Assembly (NCBI GenBank): GCA_947258675.1
Contig: CAMYJP010000163.1
Location: forward strand, 1 to 10,184
DNA: 10,184 nucleotides
Reading direction: 5' to 3'
DNA from: an uncultured Desulfobulbaceae bacterium
Lineage (GTDB): Bacteria; Desulfobacterota; Desulfobulbia; Desulfobulbales; BM004
The translations under genes and the position numbers were made by a program. The notes beneath the pieces are model-generated. The model was not told the origin of the DNA. It made no database searches and saw only the letters and a list, made by a program, of their open reading frames with translations. Shown here in pieces: positions 1 to 6,686 of the stretch; positions within the stretch are counted from its first letter, which is position 1; each line of letters starts with the position of its first letter.

Positions 1-195
1 AGCCACAACATCCTTAAGTAAACAGGTACCAACTCCGCACTTTATGCAGCCTATTTCATATTTATCAAGGATTTCTCCAATTAATGGATACTCATTGATT
101 ATATCCTTGATCTCTTTGTCTCCCAATCCGTTATGAAGTTGCATGAATTGAAGCCTGACATCTTTTAAGTAAATGAACTTTCTGACTTGGTTCAT
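1..195 (-). CDS. DUF1858-like small cysteine protein (3' end outside window)
   Basis: The first 65 codons of a minus-strand gene run off the left edge. The ATG at 195 is the only usual start codon after the in-frame TAA at 205-207, and no clear Shine-Dalgarno is seen. The middle of the fragment reads KEIKDIINEYPLIGEILDKY followed by GCIKCGVGTC. The three cysteines fall at residues 50, 53 and 58 (C-x2-C-x4-C). The layout of a short helix, then 'YP...iL.kY.i.C..C', resembles the DUF1858 / hybrid-cluster-protein-associated redox disulfide domain, so a small redox or metal-binding role is possible; this is inference from motif shape. The family assignment is tentative because the C-terminal part is missing. 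The reading frame is open throughout and the codons look protein-like. It lies downstream of the antiporter gene on the same strand but is separated from it by 230 nt with a repeat element, so co-transcription is doubtful. Confidence 0.62.
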   Translation of the reverse strand, partial: MNQVRKFIYLKDVRLQFMQLHNGLGDKEIKDIINEYPLIGEILDKYEIGCIKCGVGTCLLKDVVA

Positions 196-253
196 CTGAT
201 TGATTTAGTGTTTTTAAAATGAATTGTGGCCCTTGTTGTTGTCTGGCGTGAGA

Positions 254-343
254 AGTCAGTAGTCAGTAGTCAGAATTCAGAATTCAGAATAACTGATTGT
301 GTTGACTTTTCTTGGATTCTGACTTCTGGATTCTGGATACTAC
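254..343. repeat. Inverted pair of heptamer tandem arrays
   Basis: The left arm (254-288) is five consecutive 7-bp units: AGTCAGT, AGTCAGT, AGTCAGA, ATTCAGA, ATTCAGA. After a spacer of about 25 nt, the right arm (314-341) is four units GGATTCT, GACTTCT, GGATTCT, GGATACT. Read on the other strand these give ATCCAGA- and AGTCAGA-type heptamers, so the arms are imperfect reverse complements and could form a long hairpin. The element sits between the 3' end of the antiporter gene and the 5' end of the cysteine-protein gene and contains no coding frame. Its function is unknown; it looks like an intergenic short repeat family rather than a standard terminator, since no T-run follows it. Confidence 0.75.
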
Positions 344-425
344 ATTAAAACGCTTCGAGGAATTATATAATTTGCAATTAGTTTCGGTCTGTTAAGCCAA
401 CTCCGAAAGTTGAGTCCTATAACCT

Positions 426-1466
426 TTACATCATAATATACTGAAGAGAAGTATAGGCAAGATACATTGCCAGTAGAACGCCACCGTGCCATCTCTGAAA
501 TTTACCATGCCGACTCAAATAAATAAAAAATCGAAAGGTATAGAGAATGAGCAACATTGCCGGGAAATGAAAATGCATGAAATTTACCGGGACAGCCAGA
601 GGGGTGGCAGTCGCTGCTGCACCGATTACAAATAAGCAATTCAGGACATCTGCACCAACCACATTACCGACAACAATATCCGGATAATTTCTGCGGATAG
701 CCTTTATGCCCGTTGCAAGTTCCGGCAAAGAGGTGCCAAAAGCAACCAGAGTTACCGCCACCACATCTTGCGGCACACCAATCCGTATTGCACTCTCAGC
801 AGCAGATAACACCATCAACCGGGCACCAATGACAACAAGAAACAACCCTCCTGCAAAAAGAAATAAAGACTTCATCAAAGAGTATGGGATAAAACTTTCG
901 GTCTCATCAGGAGATGCTCCCATACTTTTCTGGGTCCAAAGATAGGCAAGATAAAGATATCCAACCAGCAGGATCAGAAACAATATACCAACCCACCTGT
1001 TCAATACTGTCAGACCGCTTTCAGCTTTCGGAACAATCAAGGCGATAAGTACCAAAAGAGTTGCAGCTCCTACCTGAACCCACCCTGTACGATTAAGAAC
1101 ATAACTATTCGTACCCATTGGTTTTAGTAGACAAACCAATCCGAAAATTAATCCGGTGTCACAGATAATGGAACCGACCCCATTGCCAAGAGCCAGCCCG
1201 GGGTTGCCTGTCCAGGCTGCGAGCACTGAAACAAAAGCTTCCGGAGTTGTTGTTCCGAGCGATAAAATTGTTGCCCCAACAAAAATCATGGGCACTTTTA
1301 ATCTGGCAGCAATGTGGAGTATGCCGTCGATAAGTGCATCTGCACCTTTTGATAGGGCAATAAAAGAGATTAATATAATCAACATAAGCATGTATGCTGA
1401 TAGCCCATGAACTAAGTCGATCATGGCCTCTTCATTCACCATGTAATATATGGCATCATTAATCAT
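426..1466 (-). CDS. CaCA-family sodium/calcium (cation) antiporter
   Basis: This is a polytopic inner-membrane protein of 346 aa that exchanges Ca2+ (or a related cation) for Na+ or H+. It shows the two inverted alpha repeats of the CaCA superfamily. Alpha-1 (about residues 41-112) has GTTTPE at 71-76 and GNGVGSIICD at 94-103. Alpha-2 (about 214-285) has GTSLPE at 244-249 and GNVVGADVLN at 267-276. The glutamates of the two G-T-x-x-P-E motifs are the expected ion ligands. Around ten hydrophobic segments are visible, with a short polar loop at about 178-195 between the halves. I chose the ATG at 1466 over an upstream TTG at 1472 because GAGGA (minus strand, 1473-1477) lies 6 nt before it. The length matches bacterial YrbG-like members. 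Cation specificity cannot be read from the sequence. The gene stands about 150 nt from its upstream neighbour and probably has its own promoter. Confidence 0.9.
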   Translation of the reverse strand: MINDAIYYMVNEEAMIDLVHGLSAYMLMLIILISFIALSKGADALIDGILHIAARLKVPMIFVGATILSLGTTTPEAFVSVLAAWTGNPGLALGNGVGSIICDTGLIFGLVCLLKPMGTNSYVLNRTGWVQVGAATLLVLIALIVPKAESGLTVLNRWVGILFLILLVGYLYLAYLWTQKSMGASPDETESFIPYSLMKSLFLFAGGLFLVVIGARLMVLSAAESAIRIGVPQDVVAVTLVAFGTSLPELATGIKAIRRNYPDIVVGNVVGADVLNCLFVIGAAATATPLAVPVNFMHFHFPAMLLILYTFRFFIYLSRHGKFQRWHGGVLLAMYLAYTSLQYIMM

Positions 1467-1616
1467 TTCCAATCCTCAACAGTCGAGCCTGGCCTTTATA
1501 ATTCATGAACATTTTTGCAAGACATTATTCTGCTATTGAAATGCTCTAATTATTTTATGATAAAAGATTCAGAAGCTTGGTTGAACACCAAACAGTTTCA
1601 GAGCGAAAGATGACTT

Positions 1617-1892
1617 TCAAACGGAAAGGGCATTATCCATTTCCGCTGAAAGTTTTTCTTGAATTTGAGATTTAAAAAACCTAGCAGCGAAGCCCAGTTC
1701 AGCTTTCACCTCTACCCGATTGTCTGAAATTTCTAATTTTCCTTTTGCAGGACCTTCAAAAGTACAGATAAACCCATTCCATTTCATCTGCAGCCCCAGA
1801 GATTGACCGGCAGCTGAAATATTTGGTTTTAAGCGAATTTTTGCTTCTTCACGACCAATGGAATGTTCTTTTTTTATTTTTATTTGAGCCAT
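1617..1892 (-). CDS. Putative polyhydroxyalkanoic acid system family protein
   Basis: This is a small soluble protein of 91 aa with the pattern of the PHA_gran_rgn / 'polyhydroxyalkanoic acid system protein' family: an N-terminal strand and histidine (IKIKKEH, residues 4-10), a helix with EEAK (15-18), a W-x-G pair (WNG, 38-40), FEGPAKGKLEI (45-55), a strand with VEVKAELG (60-67), and an amphipathic C-terminal helix. Family members are compact and proposed to act at the granule or membrane surface, but their function is not proven. No phaC, phaB or phasin gene is in the window, so the name should not be taken as evidence of PHA synthesis. The in-frame GTG at 1907 would add five residues; the ATG at 1892 gives the family-like N-terminus MAQIKIKK and is preferred, although neither has a strong Shine-Dalgarno. 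It lies 84 nt downstream of arsC and could be read through from it. Confidence 0.68.
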   Translation of the reverse strand: MAQIKIKKEHSIGREEAKIRLKPNISAAGQSLGLQMKWNGFICTFEGPAKGKLEISDNRVEVKAELGFAARFFKSQIQEKLSAEMDNALSV

Positions 1893-1976
1893 AATGTATC
1901 GCAGCACACTTTATAACTGAATGCGTCCAATGCAAATTTTCATTTTCCTTTCTTCACTTTTAATTGCCAAAGGGGA

Positions 1977-2393
1977 TTATAGTTCTTTCTCGAAAAATTC
2001 ATTCATTTTGTCCCGGATAGCATCCCGCACCAGCCGATATTCTTTCATATTGTGTTCATCCGGAATACTGCTATGCGGTGGATCAGCAAAACCCATATGT
2101 ACCCGCTTGACACCACCGAAAAATACCGGGCATTTTTCATTTGCATCATCACATAAGGTAATAACATAATCAAAATCCTCATCTCCATATTTACTTAAAT
2201 GATCAGATGTCTCCAGGCTGATATCAACACCGATCTCTGCCAAGACCATAATTGCCAGTGGGCTGACTCCTTTGGGATCGGTGCCGGCAGAATACGCAAC
2301 TATTTTACCTGCAAAGTCATGATTGACAAGACCAGCCGCCATCTGGCTGCGACTGGCATTACCTGTACAGAGAAACAATACCTTTTTAACCAT
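1977..2393 (-). CDS. arsC: Arsenate reductase, thioredoxin-coupled (LMW-PTPase fold)
   Basis: This cytoplasmic enzyme of 138 aa would reduce arsenate to arsenite through a cascade of three cysteines, with thioredoxin restoring the enzyme. The P-loop CTGNASRSQ starts at C9 and gives the C-x5-R signature (C9...R15) of the low-molecular-weight phosphatase fold. C81 and C88 (in TLCDDANEKCP) match the spacing of the two redox cysteines in the S. aureus ArsC type (C10, C82, C89), and the DPP at 104-106 supplies the general-acid aspartate. All key residues are present, so arsenate reductase is favoured over a plain tyrosine phosphatase. The start is ATG 2393, only 7 nt after the stop of the DUF47 gene, suggesting translational coupling; the Shine-Dalgarno is weak. 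Its place behind a phosphate transporter fits with arsenate entering as a phosphate analogue. No arsenite efflux gene (arsB or acr3) and no arsR are seen here. Confidence 0.9.
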   Translation of the reverse strand: MVKKVLFLCTGNASRSQMAAGLVNHDFAGKIVAYSAGTDPKGVSPLAIMVLAEIGVDISLETSDHLSKYGDEDFDYVITLCDDANEKCPVFFGGVKRVHMGFADPPHSSIPDEHNMKEYRLVRDAIRDKMNEFFEKEL

Positions 2394-2400
2394 TTATTAT

Positions 2401-3072
2401 TTAATCCCTTTCAATCATGGCCCGCATCATGTCACCCGTATTTTCCGCGTGATTGGCAATAGCTCCGATGCGCTCTGCCAGGCCTATCATATGCATGACT
2501 ACGATAGGGTCTGATACTTTCGAAAAAATATCAAACTTTAAGCTGTCTTCCAATTTATCCGCTTCATGCTCGCATTTATGAAGGTTTCTTATAATATCCT
2601 TAACAATCTTCTGCTGGCGGGCGGTATAATTGTCAAAATAAACTCTTGCCTCTTTCACCATGACGCTTACTTCCTCAATTGGCGTAATAACAGCGTCAAC
2701 CAAAGAAAAAAAGCCTTTTATCAGTTCTTCCGGTAGAACTGTGTCCGGCCGGTACGATATCCAGTTCAGACAATCTTCCACACAGTCAAGGACTTTATCC
2801 TGCTCTTGGATGTACATAAAGAGCTGGAATTTATCCACCTGCATTTTTGATCTTTTGGATATAATTTTTCGAATATTTATTTTAATTTCATCGGCTTCAC
2901 TTTCAAGTCGATCGACTTCCCGAAGGTATTCAGTAAAATTTTCACATTGACTGGAAAAAAAGCATTCTATTGACTGCTGAAAAGCCCAAGCACATTCCTT
3001 CACTTTTTCCGCATGCTCCTGGAAAGCATCAAAAGGCAGCGGTGCATTTCGTGAAAAACCTGTAAAGCGCAT
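2401..3072 (-). CDS. DUF47 / PhoU-like Pit accessory protein
   Basis: This is an all-helical cytoplasmic protein of 223 aa in the DUF47 (TIGR00153-like) family, usually encoded beside pit phosphate transporters and thought to regulate or assist them. Two acidic E-x-E-A-D motifs, ESEAD at 57-61 and EHEAD at 168-172, match the metal-binding helices of the PhoU fold. The C-terminal segment LAERIGAIANHAENTGDMM (198-216) is the usual PhoU-like terminal signature. No membrane segment or signal peptide is seen, and the length is normal for the family. ATG 3072 is preceded by AGGAG (minus strand, 3079-3083) at a 6-nt spacing. The gene starts 27 nt after the pit stop codon and ends 7 nt before arsC, so the three are very likely one transcript. 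The exact mode of action on Pit is not established. Confidence 0.9.
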   Translation of the reverse strand: MRFTGFSRNAPLPFDAFQEHAEKVKECAWAFQQSIECFFSSQCENFTEYLREVDRLESEADEIKINIRKIISKRSKMQVDKFQLFMYIQEQDKVLDCVEDCLNWISYRPDTVLPEELIKGFFSLVDAVITPIEEVSVMVKEARVYFDNYTARQQKIVKDIIRNLHKCEHEADKLEDSLKFDIFSKVSDPIVVMHMIGLAERIGAIANHAENTGDMMRAMIERD

Positions 3073-3099
3073 GTCGATCTCCTAATATTGACTAATTCA

Positions 3100-5379
3100 T
3101 TAATTTGAGTTCTCAGGTTTCTTACCAGCTGATGAATATTCTTTTTCAGTCCCAAGATTATCTTTAAAAATATCCAGAAGATTCTGGGTATGAGCGGTTA
3201 TCTTCTCACAGTTTGCAAGCAGTCCATAGTAGAGAATGCTTAAGCGCGTCTTTGATTCTTTGCTTTGTATGCGATTAATTTGATTTTTATTAAAACCAAG
3301 CAGGAAATCATTCATCCTGCGGCGTTGACTTTCAATATAGTTGTAATCCACTTTTTTATTTTTTAACAACATGATAGCGGTGTTCTCCAGAAGTCTGCTG
3401 ACCGCTATCCTAATCTGCGTTAGCTCTTCTTTCTGAGGTTCCAGCAGGCCGCTATGATAATTAATAACATGCGCATAAGACCGCATAACAATATCTCTGT
3501 GGCTTTCGGCTATTTCCTGCAGGGCTGCAACTGTTCTCGAATATTGGCGGGTGTACTCAACATCTCCCCTCTCCAGCAGATACAGGGTCTTAAAAATATT
3601 TGCTATGATAATATTCGCCATCCGTTGTATTTTTTTTGTCCGATTTGTTGCCTCTCTCAATCGATATCTGTCTTCCTTAAAAACAGCGTCAAAACAAATA
3701 CGCAGTGTAGTGCTGACCTCATTTAAAAAATATCCAGTCTGTTCGAAAGAAGTGTGCACGGCAAAATCCGGCACGATACCATCTTTGATGTTCAAATTCT
3801 TAATAAACTCATCTTCTTCCTCCTGCTTTGCATGATAATGAAAACTTTTCCATATCACGAAGCCAACCAAAACAATTAATCCAATAATGCCGTATACTTT
3901 CAGAAAATAGAGTATCACCGCAAAAAGCGCTGATACAGTAAAAGCAATGAGCGCCGTACAAAACCAGCCCCCGATAACGGCCAGTACCCCTGTTACTCTG
4001 TATACCGCACTCTCCCTTCCCCAGGCCTGATCGGCAAGAGATGTCCCCATGGCAACCATGAATGTGACGTAAGTCGTTGATAGAGGCAATTTCATGGAAG
4101 TAGCATAAGACACAACCGCGCTGGCAACAATCAAGTTAACCGACGCTCTCAAAAGATCAAAGGCAGGCTCTGTTCCATCAGAAACCGCTACAGGTTTATA
4201 AGATGATGGATCAAGGCGGTAGCTGATTCTTCTTCTGAAAGTTGCGGGCATAAGTGCACGGAACTGGTCAAATATGATGGTAACCATACCCACAACGCCA
4301 CGGGATAAGGCGGAAGATCCAAATCGTTCCGATCCTTCTTCCTGCCGGCTAAGGTCCACTGATGTTTTTGTCACAGAGCGCGCTTTCCTGGAAACCCAAA
4401 GAGTAATAATCATTATGCCGCCGGCAGCAAGCAAAAGAAAAGTACTGGATTGAATTTTATTCTGCAGGGCTTCCATGGACATATTCAATGGATCAGCACT
4501 GGCCGCAGCAACTTTATATGCTTCCATTCCGGCCAGAGGAACTCCGATAAAGTTGACGAGATCGTTTGCCGCAAAAGCCATTGCCAAGGCAAATGTCCCT
4601 ATTAAGACAACAGGTTTTAAAATATTAATTCTGGTAAACAAGGCAATGGCCTGAAATATCAATCCAAAAAAAATAAAATTGATTGCAAGGATGCCCATGG
4701 TATTGTTCTTTATCCACGTCACAGTTTCCGGCGAAAGAAAAGAGGTGCCTTTTGCGCCCTTGATTAGAATAAAATAGATAATTATGGAAAGGGAGATGCC
4801 TCCCCAAATCCCTCCGTATCGCTTCAGTTTCGGCATATAGTCAAAGGTAAAAACAAGCCGCGATAACACTTGAGCTATTGCACCGCAGAAAAAAGATATA
4901 ACAACCGATAAGAGAATACCGGATATAATCGCCAGCGCTTTTGCGGTGTTTATATAATTGACAATCTCTTCGAAGCCGTTGCCTAATGCATATATTTTTA
5001 TTAACGATACAGCAACAGCGGCTCCCAACAATTCAAAAACTATGGATACTGTTGTTGAAGTGGGCAAACCAAAAGTATTGAAGAGATCAAGGAGCAGCAC
5101 ATCTGTAAGCATGACAGCCAGAAAAATTGTAATGAGCTCAGGCATAAGAAAGAGCTGAGGCTGGAAAATACCTTTTCGGGCAACTTCCATCATTCCGCTT
5201 GAAAACGTAACACCTGCCAGCATTCCCAAACTGGCTATGATCATTAACACGTGATACGGGGCCACTTTGGATCCAATGGAGGAGTTCAAAAAATTAACTG
5301 CATCATTGCTGACGCCAACGACAAGGTCAAAGATCGCCAGGCCAACCAGGACAATGATTATTGCAAAATAGATATCCAT
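3100..5379 (-). CDS. PiT-family inorganic phosphate transporter with fused C-terminal helical domain
   Basis: This integral membrane phosphate:cation symporter has 759 aa, much longer than the usual 400-500 aa bacterial Pit. It has the two PiT signature repeats: VSNDAVNF at 23-30 with GLPTSTT at 104-110, and AANDLVNFIG at 270-279 with LPLSTTYVT at 431-439. Hydrophobic segments are spread over about 1-510, with a hydrophilic loop at about 331-405. After the last membrane segment (about 494-511) there is a charged tail (KQEEEDEF, 518-525) and then about 200 helical, soluble residues (about 540-740) resembling a PhoU/DUF47-type module; that reading comes from composition and helix pattern only. 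I chose ATG 5379 instead of the adjacent TTG at 5382 because GGAG (minus strand, 5386-5389) sits 6 nt upstream. The start region lies inside a perfect 31-bp tandem duplication. First gene of the pit-DUF47-arsC unit. Confidence 0.9.
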   Translation of the reverse strand: MDIYFAIIIVLVGLAIFDLVVGVSNDAVNFLNSSIGSKVAPYHVLMIIASLGMLAGVTFSSGMMEVARKGIFQPQLFLMPELITIFLAVMLTDVLLLDLFNTFGLPTSTTVSIVFELLGAAVAVSLIKIYALGNGFEEIVNYINTAKALAIISGILLSVVISFFCGAIAQVLSRLVFTFDYMPKLKRYGGIWGGISLSIIIYFILIKGAKGTSFLSPETVTWIKNNTMGILAINFIFFGLIFQAIALFTRINILKPVVLIGTFALAMAFAANDLVNFIGVPLAGMEAYKVAAASADPLNMSMEALQNKIQSSTFLLLAAGGIMIITLWVSRKARSVTKTSVDLSRQEEGSERFGSSALSRGVVGMVTIIFDQFRALMPATFRRRISYRLDPSSYKPVAVSDGTEPAFDLLRASVNLIVASAVVSYATSMKLPLSTTYVTFMVAMGTSLADQAWGRESAVYRVTGVLAVIGGWFCTALIAFTVSALFAVILYFLKVYGIIGLIVLVGFVIWKSFHYHAKQEEEDEFIKNLNIKDGIVPDFAVHTSFEQTGYFLNEVSTTLRICFDAVFKEDRYRLREATNRTKKIQRMANIIIANIFKTLYLLERGDVEYTRQYSRTVAALQEIAESHRDIVMRSYAHVINYHSGLLEPQKEELTQIRIAVSRLLENTAIMLLKNKKVDYNYIESQRRRMNDFLLGFNKNQINRIQSKESKTRLSILYYGLLANCEKITAHTQNLLDIFKDNLGTEKEYSSAGKKPENSN

Positions 5380-5434
5380 CAAACACTCCAGTGTCGGCAG
5401 TTCTATCCATCAAACACTCCAGTGTCGGCAGTTC
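5373..5434. repeat. Perfect 31-bp tandem duplication over the pit RBS and start codon
   Basis: Positions 5373-5403 and 5404-5434 are identical 31-bp copies in direct tandem. Each copy carries, on the minus strand, GGAG, a 6-nt spacer and an ATG, so the pit translation-initiation site is present twice. Each copy also holds the dyad ACACTCCAGTGT (5383-5394 and 5414-5425), which places the Shine-Dalgarno at the centre of an inverted repeat. As 31 is not a multiple of three, the upstream ATG (5410) is out of frame with pit: it would encode a 27-residue peptide ending at TGA 5327-5329, overlapping the first codons of pit. Complete identity of the copies suggests a recent duplication. Confidence 0.93.
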
Positions 5435-5467
5435 GTATTGAAAAAGACTTCCCACTATTACATAGAA

Positions 5468-5516
5468 ATTATATTTGGTAAAGTTCAGTAACAATTTTCA
5501 GACAGAAAACTGACTC
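5468..5516 (-). promoter_or_regulatory. Candidate pit promoter with a degenerate Pho-box-like site
   Basis: On the minus strand a perfect TATAAT lies at 5468-5473, with only a weak -35 candidate (TTGTTA at 15 bp). Further upstream, GAGTCAG (5510-5516) and CTGTCTG (5499-5505) are separated by 4 nt and so repeat with the 11-bp period of a PhoB box (CTGTCAT N4 CTGTCAT). They match it at about 4/7 and 5/7 positions. The site is about 25 nt upstream of the -10, further than in classical PhoB promoters, so PhoB control is only a suggestion based on the match and the gene downstream. Confidence 0.28.
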
Positions 5517-5603
5517 AAGAAAAAATATTGAACTTTATCCGACAAACTGTTCGAATTTTTGTTAAAACATAAGTATCGTTCTGTACTAAACTTTTAAGGC
5601 TAA

Positions 5604-5631
5604 TTGACGAAACATTTTAAAACTCTTTAAT
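5604..5631 (+). promoter_or_regulatory. Candidate sigma-70 promoter for galU
   Basis: TTGACG (5604-5609, 5/6 match to the -35 consensus) and TTTAAT (5626-5631, 5/6 match to the -10) are separated by 16 bp and point to galU. A start near 5638 would give a leader of about 88 nt. The region is AT-rich, so chance matches are possible. No operator is recognised. Confidence 0.42.
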
Positions 5632-5725
5632 TATTAAGAAGTTAGGATACAGGTCAAAACAAATTATTAGATGTTTACTATACATTTGTGCTGAGAGCCC
5701 ATAATTCTATTCAAGGGAAATATAT

Positions 5726-6598
5726 ATGAAAATTCGAAAAGCCGTCTTTCCTGTTGCCGGACTTGGTACCCGTTTTTTACCAGCCACAAAGGCCATGCCT
5801 AAAGAAATGTTACCCGTAGTTGATAAGCCTATAATTCAATATGCTGTTGAAGAAGCACTCTCCTCTGGAATTGAAGAAATTATTTTTGTAACCGGTAAAG
5901 GTAAGGGTGCCCTGGAGGACCATTTCGACCGCTCGCATCATATGGAACATACCCTGCGAGAACGGGGGAAAATTGAAATGTTGGAGCAGATAAAGGCTCT
6001 AGTTCCGGATTCCGGTACCATTATCTACACTCGACAGGACCAACCATTAGGTTTGGGACATGCCATTTGGTGCGCGCGAAATATAGTTGGAGACGAACCC
6101 TTTGCCGTACTGCTGGCTGACGACATGATCCAGTCAAATGTTCCAGCCTTAGCCCAGATGGTCAAAGAGTTTGACCGTCTGCGCGCATCAGTAGTAGCAG
6201 TAGTAGAAGTGAATAAAAATGAAACCTCCAGGTATGGAATAATTGATGTAGAAGAAAATATAAATGGTCTTGCCCGGTTAAAAGGTCTTGTGGAAAAACC
6301 AAAACCAAAGGACGCTCCTTCAAATCTGGCAATCATCGGCCGTTATATACTTACCCCAAGAATCTTTGATTTCCTGGAGCGAAAAGAAGTAGGAGCAGGC
6401 AACGAAATTCAACTGACCGATGCCATGTCCCTTCTCCTGAAAGAACAACCGATTTTCGGCTACCGATTCAAAGGGAAGCGATTTGACTGTGGTGACAAGG
6501 CAGGCTATCAGATGGCAAATCTTGCCTTTGCCATGGATTGGCCTGAGCTGAAAAAGAAACTTATGCCTTTCCTAAAGGATATGGTCAAAAAAGGATAA
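5726..6598 (+). CDS. galU: UTP--glucose-1-phosphate uridylyltransferase
   Basis: This cytoplasmic enzyme of 290 aa makes UDP-glucose and pyrophosphate from UTP and glucose-1-phosphate, supplying precursors for envelope polysaccharides. The nucleotide-binding loop PVAGLGTRFLPATKAMPKEM occupies residues 9-28. LADD (130-133) provides the metal-binding aspartates, VEKP (189-192) the sugar-phosphate lysine region, and QLTDAM (229-234) and GKRFDCGDKAGY (250-261) are typical GalU motifs. The length is standard for bacterial GalU and nothing is missing. The ATG at 5726 is preceded by AAGGGA (5713-5718), a moderate Shine-Dalgarno at 7 nt. It is the only plus-strand gene in the window, flanked by minus-strand genes on both sides, so it is probably a single-gene transcript. 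Other nucleotidyltransferases such as RfbA or GlmU are excluded by the GalU-specific loop and the short length. Confidence 0.95.
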   Translation: MKIRKAVFPVAGLGTRFLPATKAMPKEMLPVVDKPIIQYAVEEALSSGIEEIIFVTGKGKGALEDHFDRSHHMEHTLRERGKIEMLEQIKALVPDSGTIIYTRQDQPLGLGHAIWCARNIVGDEPFAVLLADDMIQSNVPALAQMVKEFDRLRASVVAVVEVNKNETSRYGIIDVEENINGLARLKGLVEKPKPKDAPSNLAIIGRYILTPRIFDFLERKEVGAGNEIQLTDAMSLLLKEQPIFGYRFKGKRFDCGDKAGYQMANLAFAMDWPELKKKLMPFLKDMVKKG

Positions 6599-6686
6599 GT
6601 AAAAAGAAATACCCTGCGCATTAAGAATCACCCCAATTATAAGGTAAAATCTCAAGAGGTCTTTTTAGTATAAAAAAGTATAGTGC
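6599..6686. other. Convergent galU/birA intergenic gap
   Basis: This 88-nt AT-rich segment lies between the two stop codons. It contains short A and T runs (e.g. a T5 near 6662) but no stem-loop that I would call a terminator for either gene. Confidence 0.5.

Larger units (their letters stand above)
5383..5725. other. Divergent pit/galU intergenic region
   Basis: This 343-nt AT-rich region separates the divergently transcribed pit operon and galU. It holds the 31-bp tandem duplication next to pit, the weak pit promoter and Pho-box-like elements, and the galU promoter candidate. No RNA gene, additional coding frame with a ribosome binding site, or riboswitch-like structure was recognised in the remainder. 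Confidence 0.6.

Noticed and set aside
398..412. Small hairpin CAACT-ccgaa-AGTTG downstream of the antiporter gene, as an intrinsic terminator
   Set aside because: The stem is only 5 bp and no U-run follows on the minus strand; too weak to call.
5373..5434. Repeat pair as a possible CRISPR fragment
   Set aside because: The two 31-bp units are directly adjacent with no spacer, only two copies exist and no cas gene is present; it is a tandem duplication.
6025..6336. Minus-strand open frame of 103 codons antisense to galU
   Set aside because: It is entirely within the conserved galU sequence, with no ribosome binding site or family motif.
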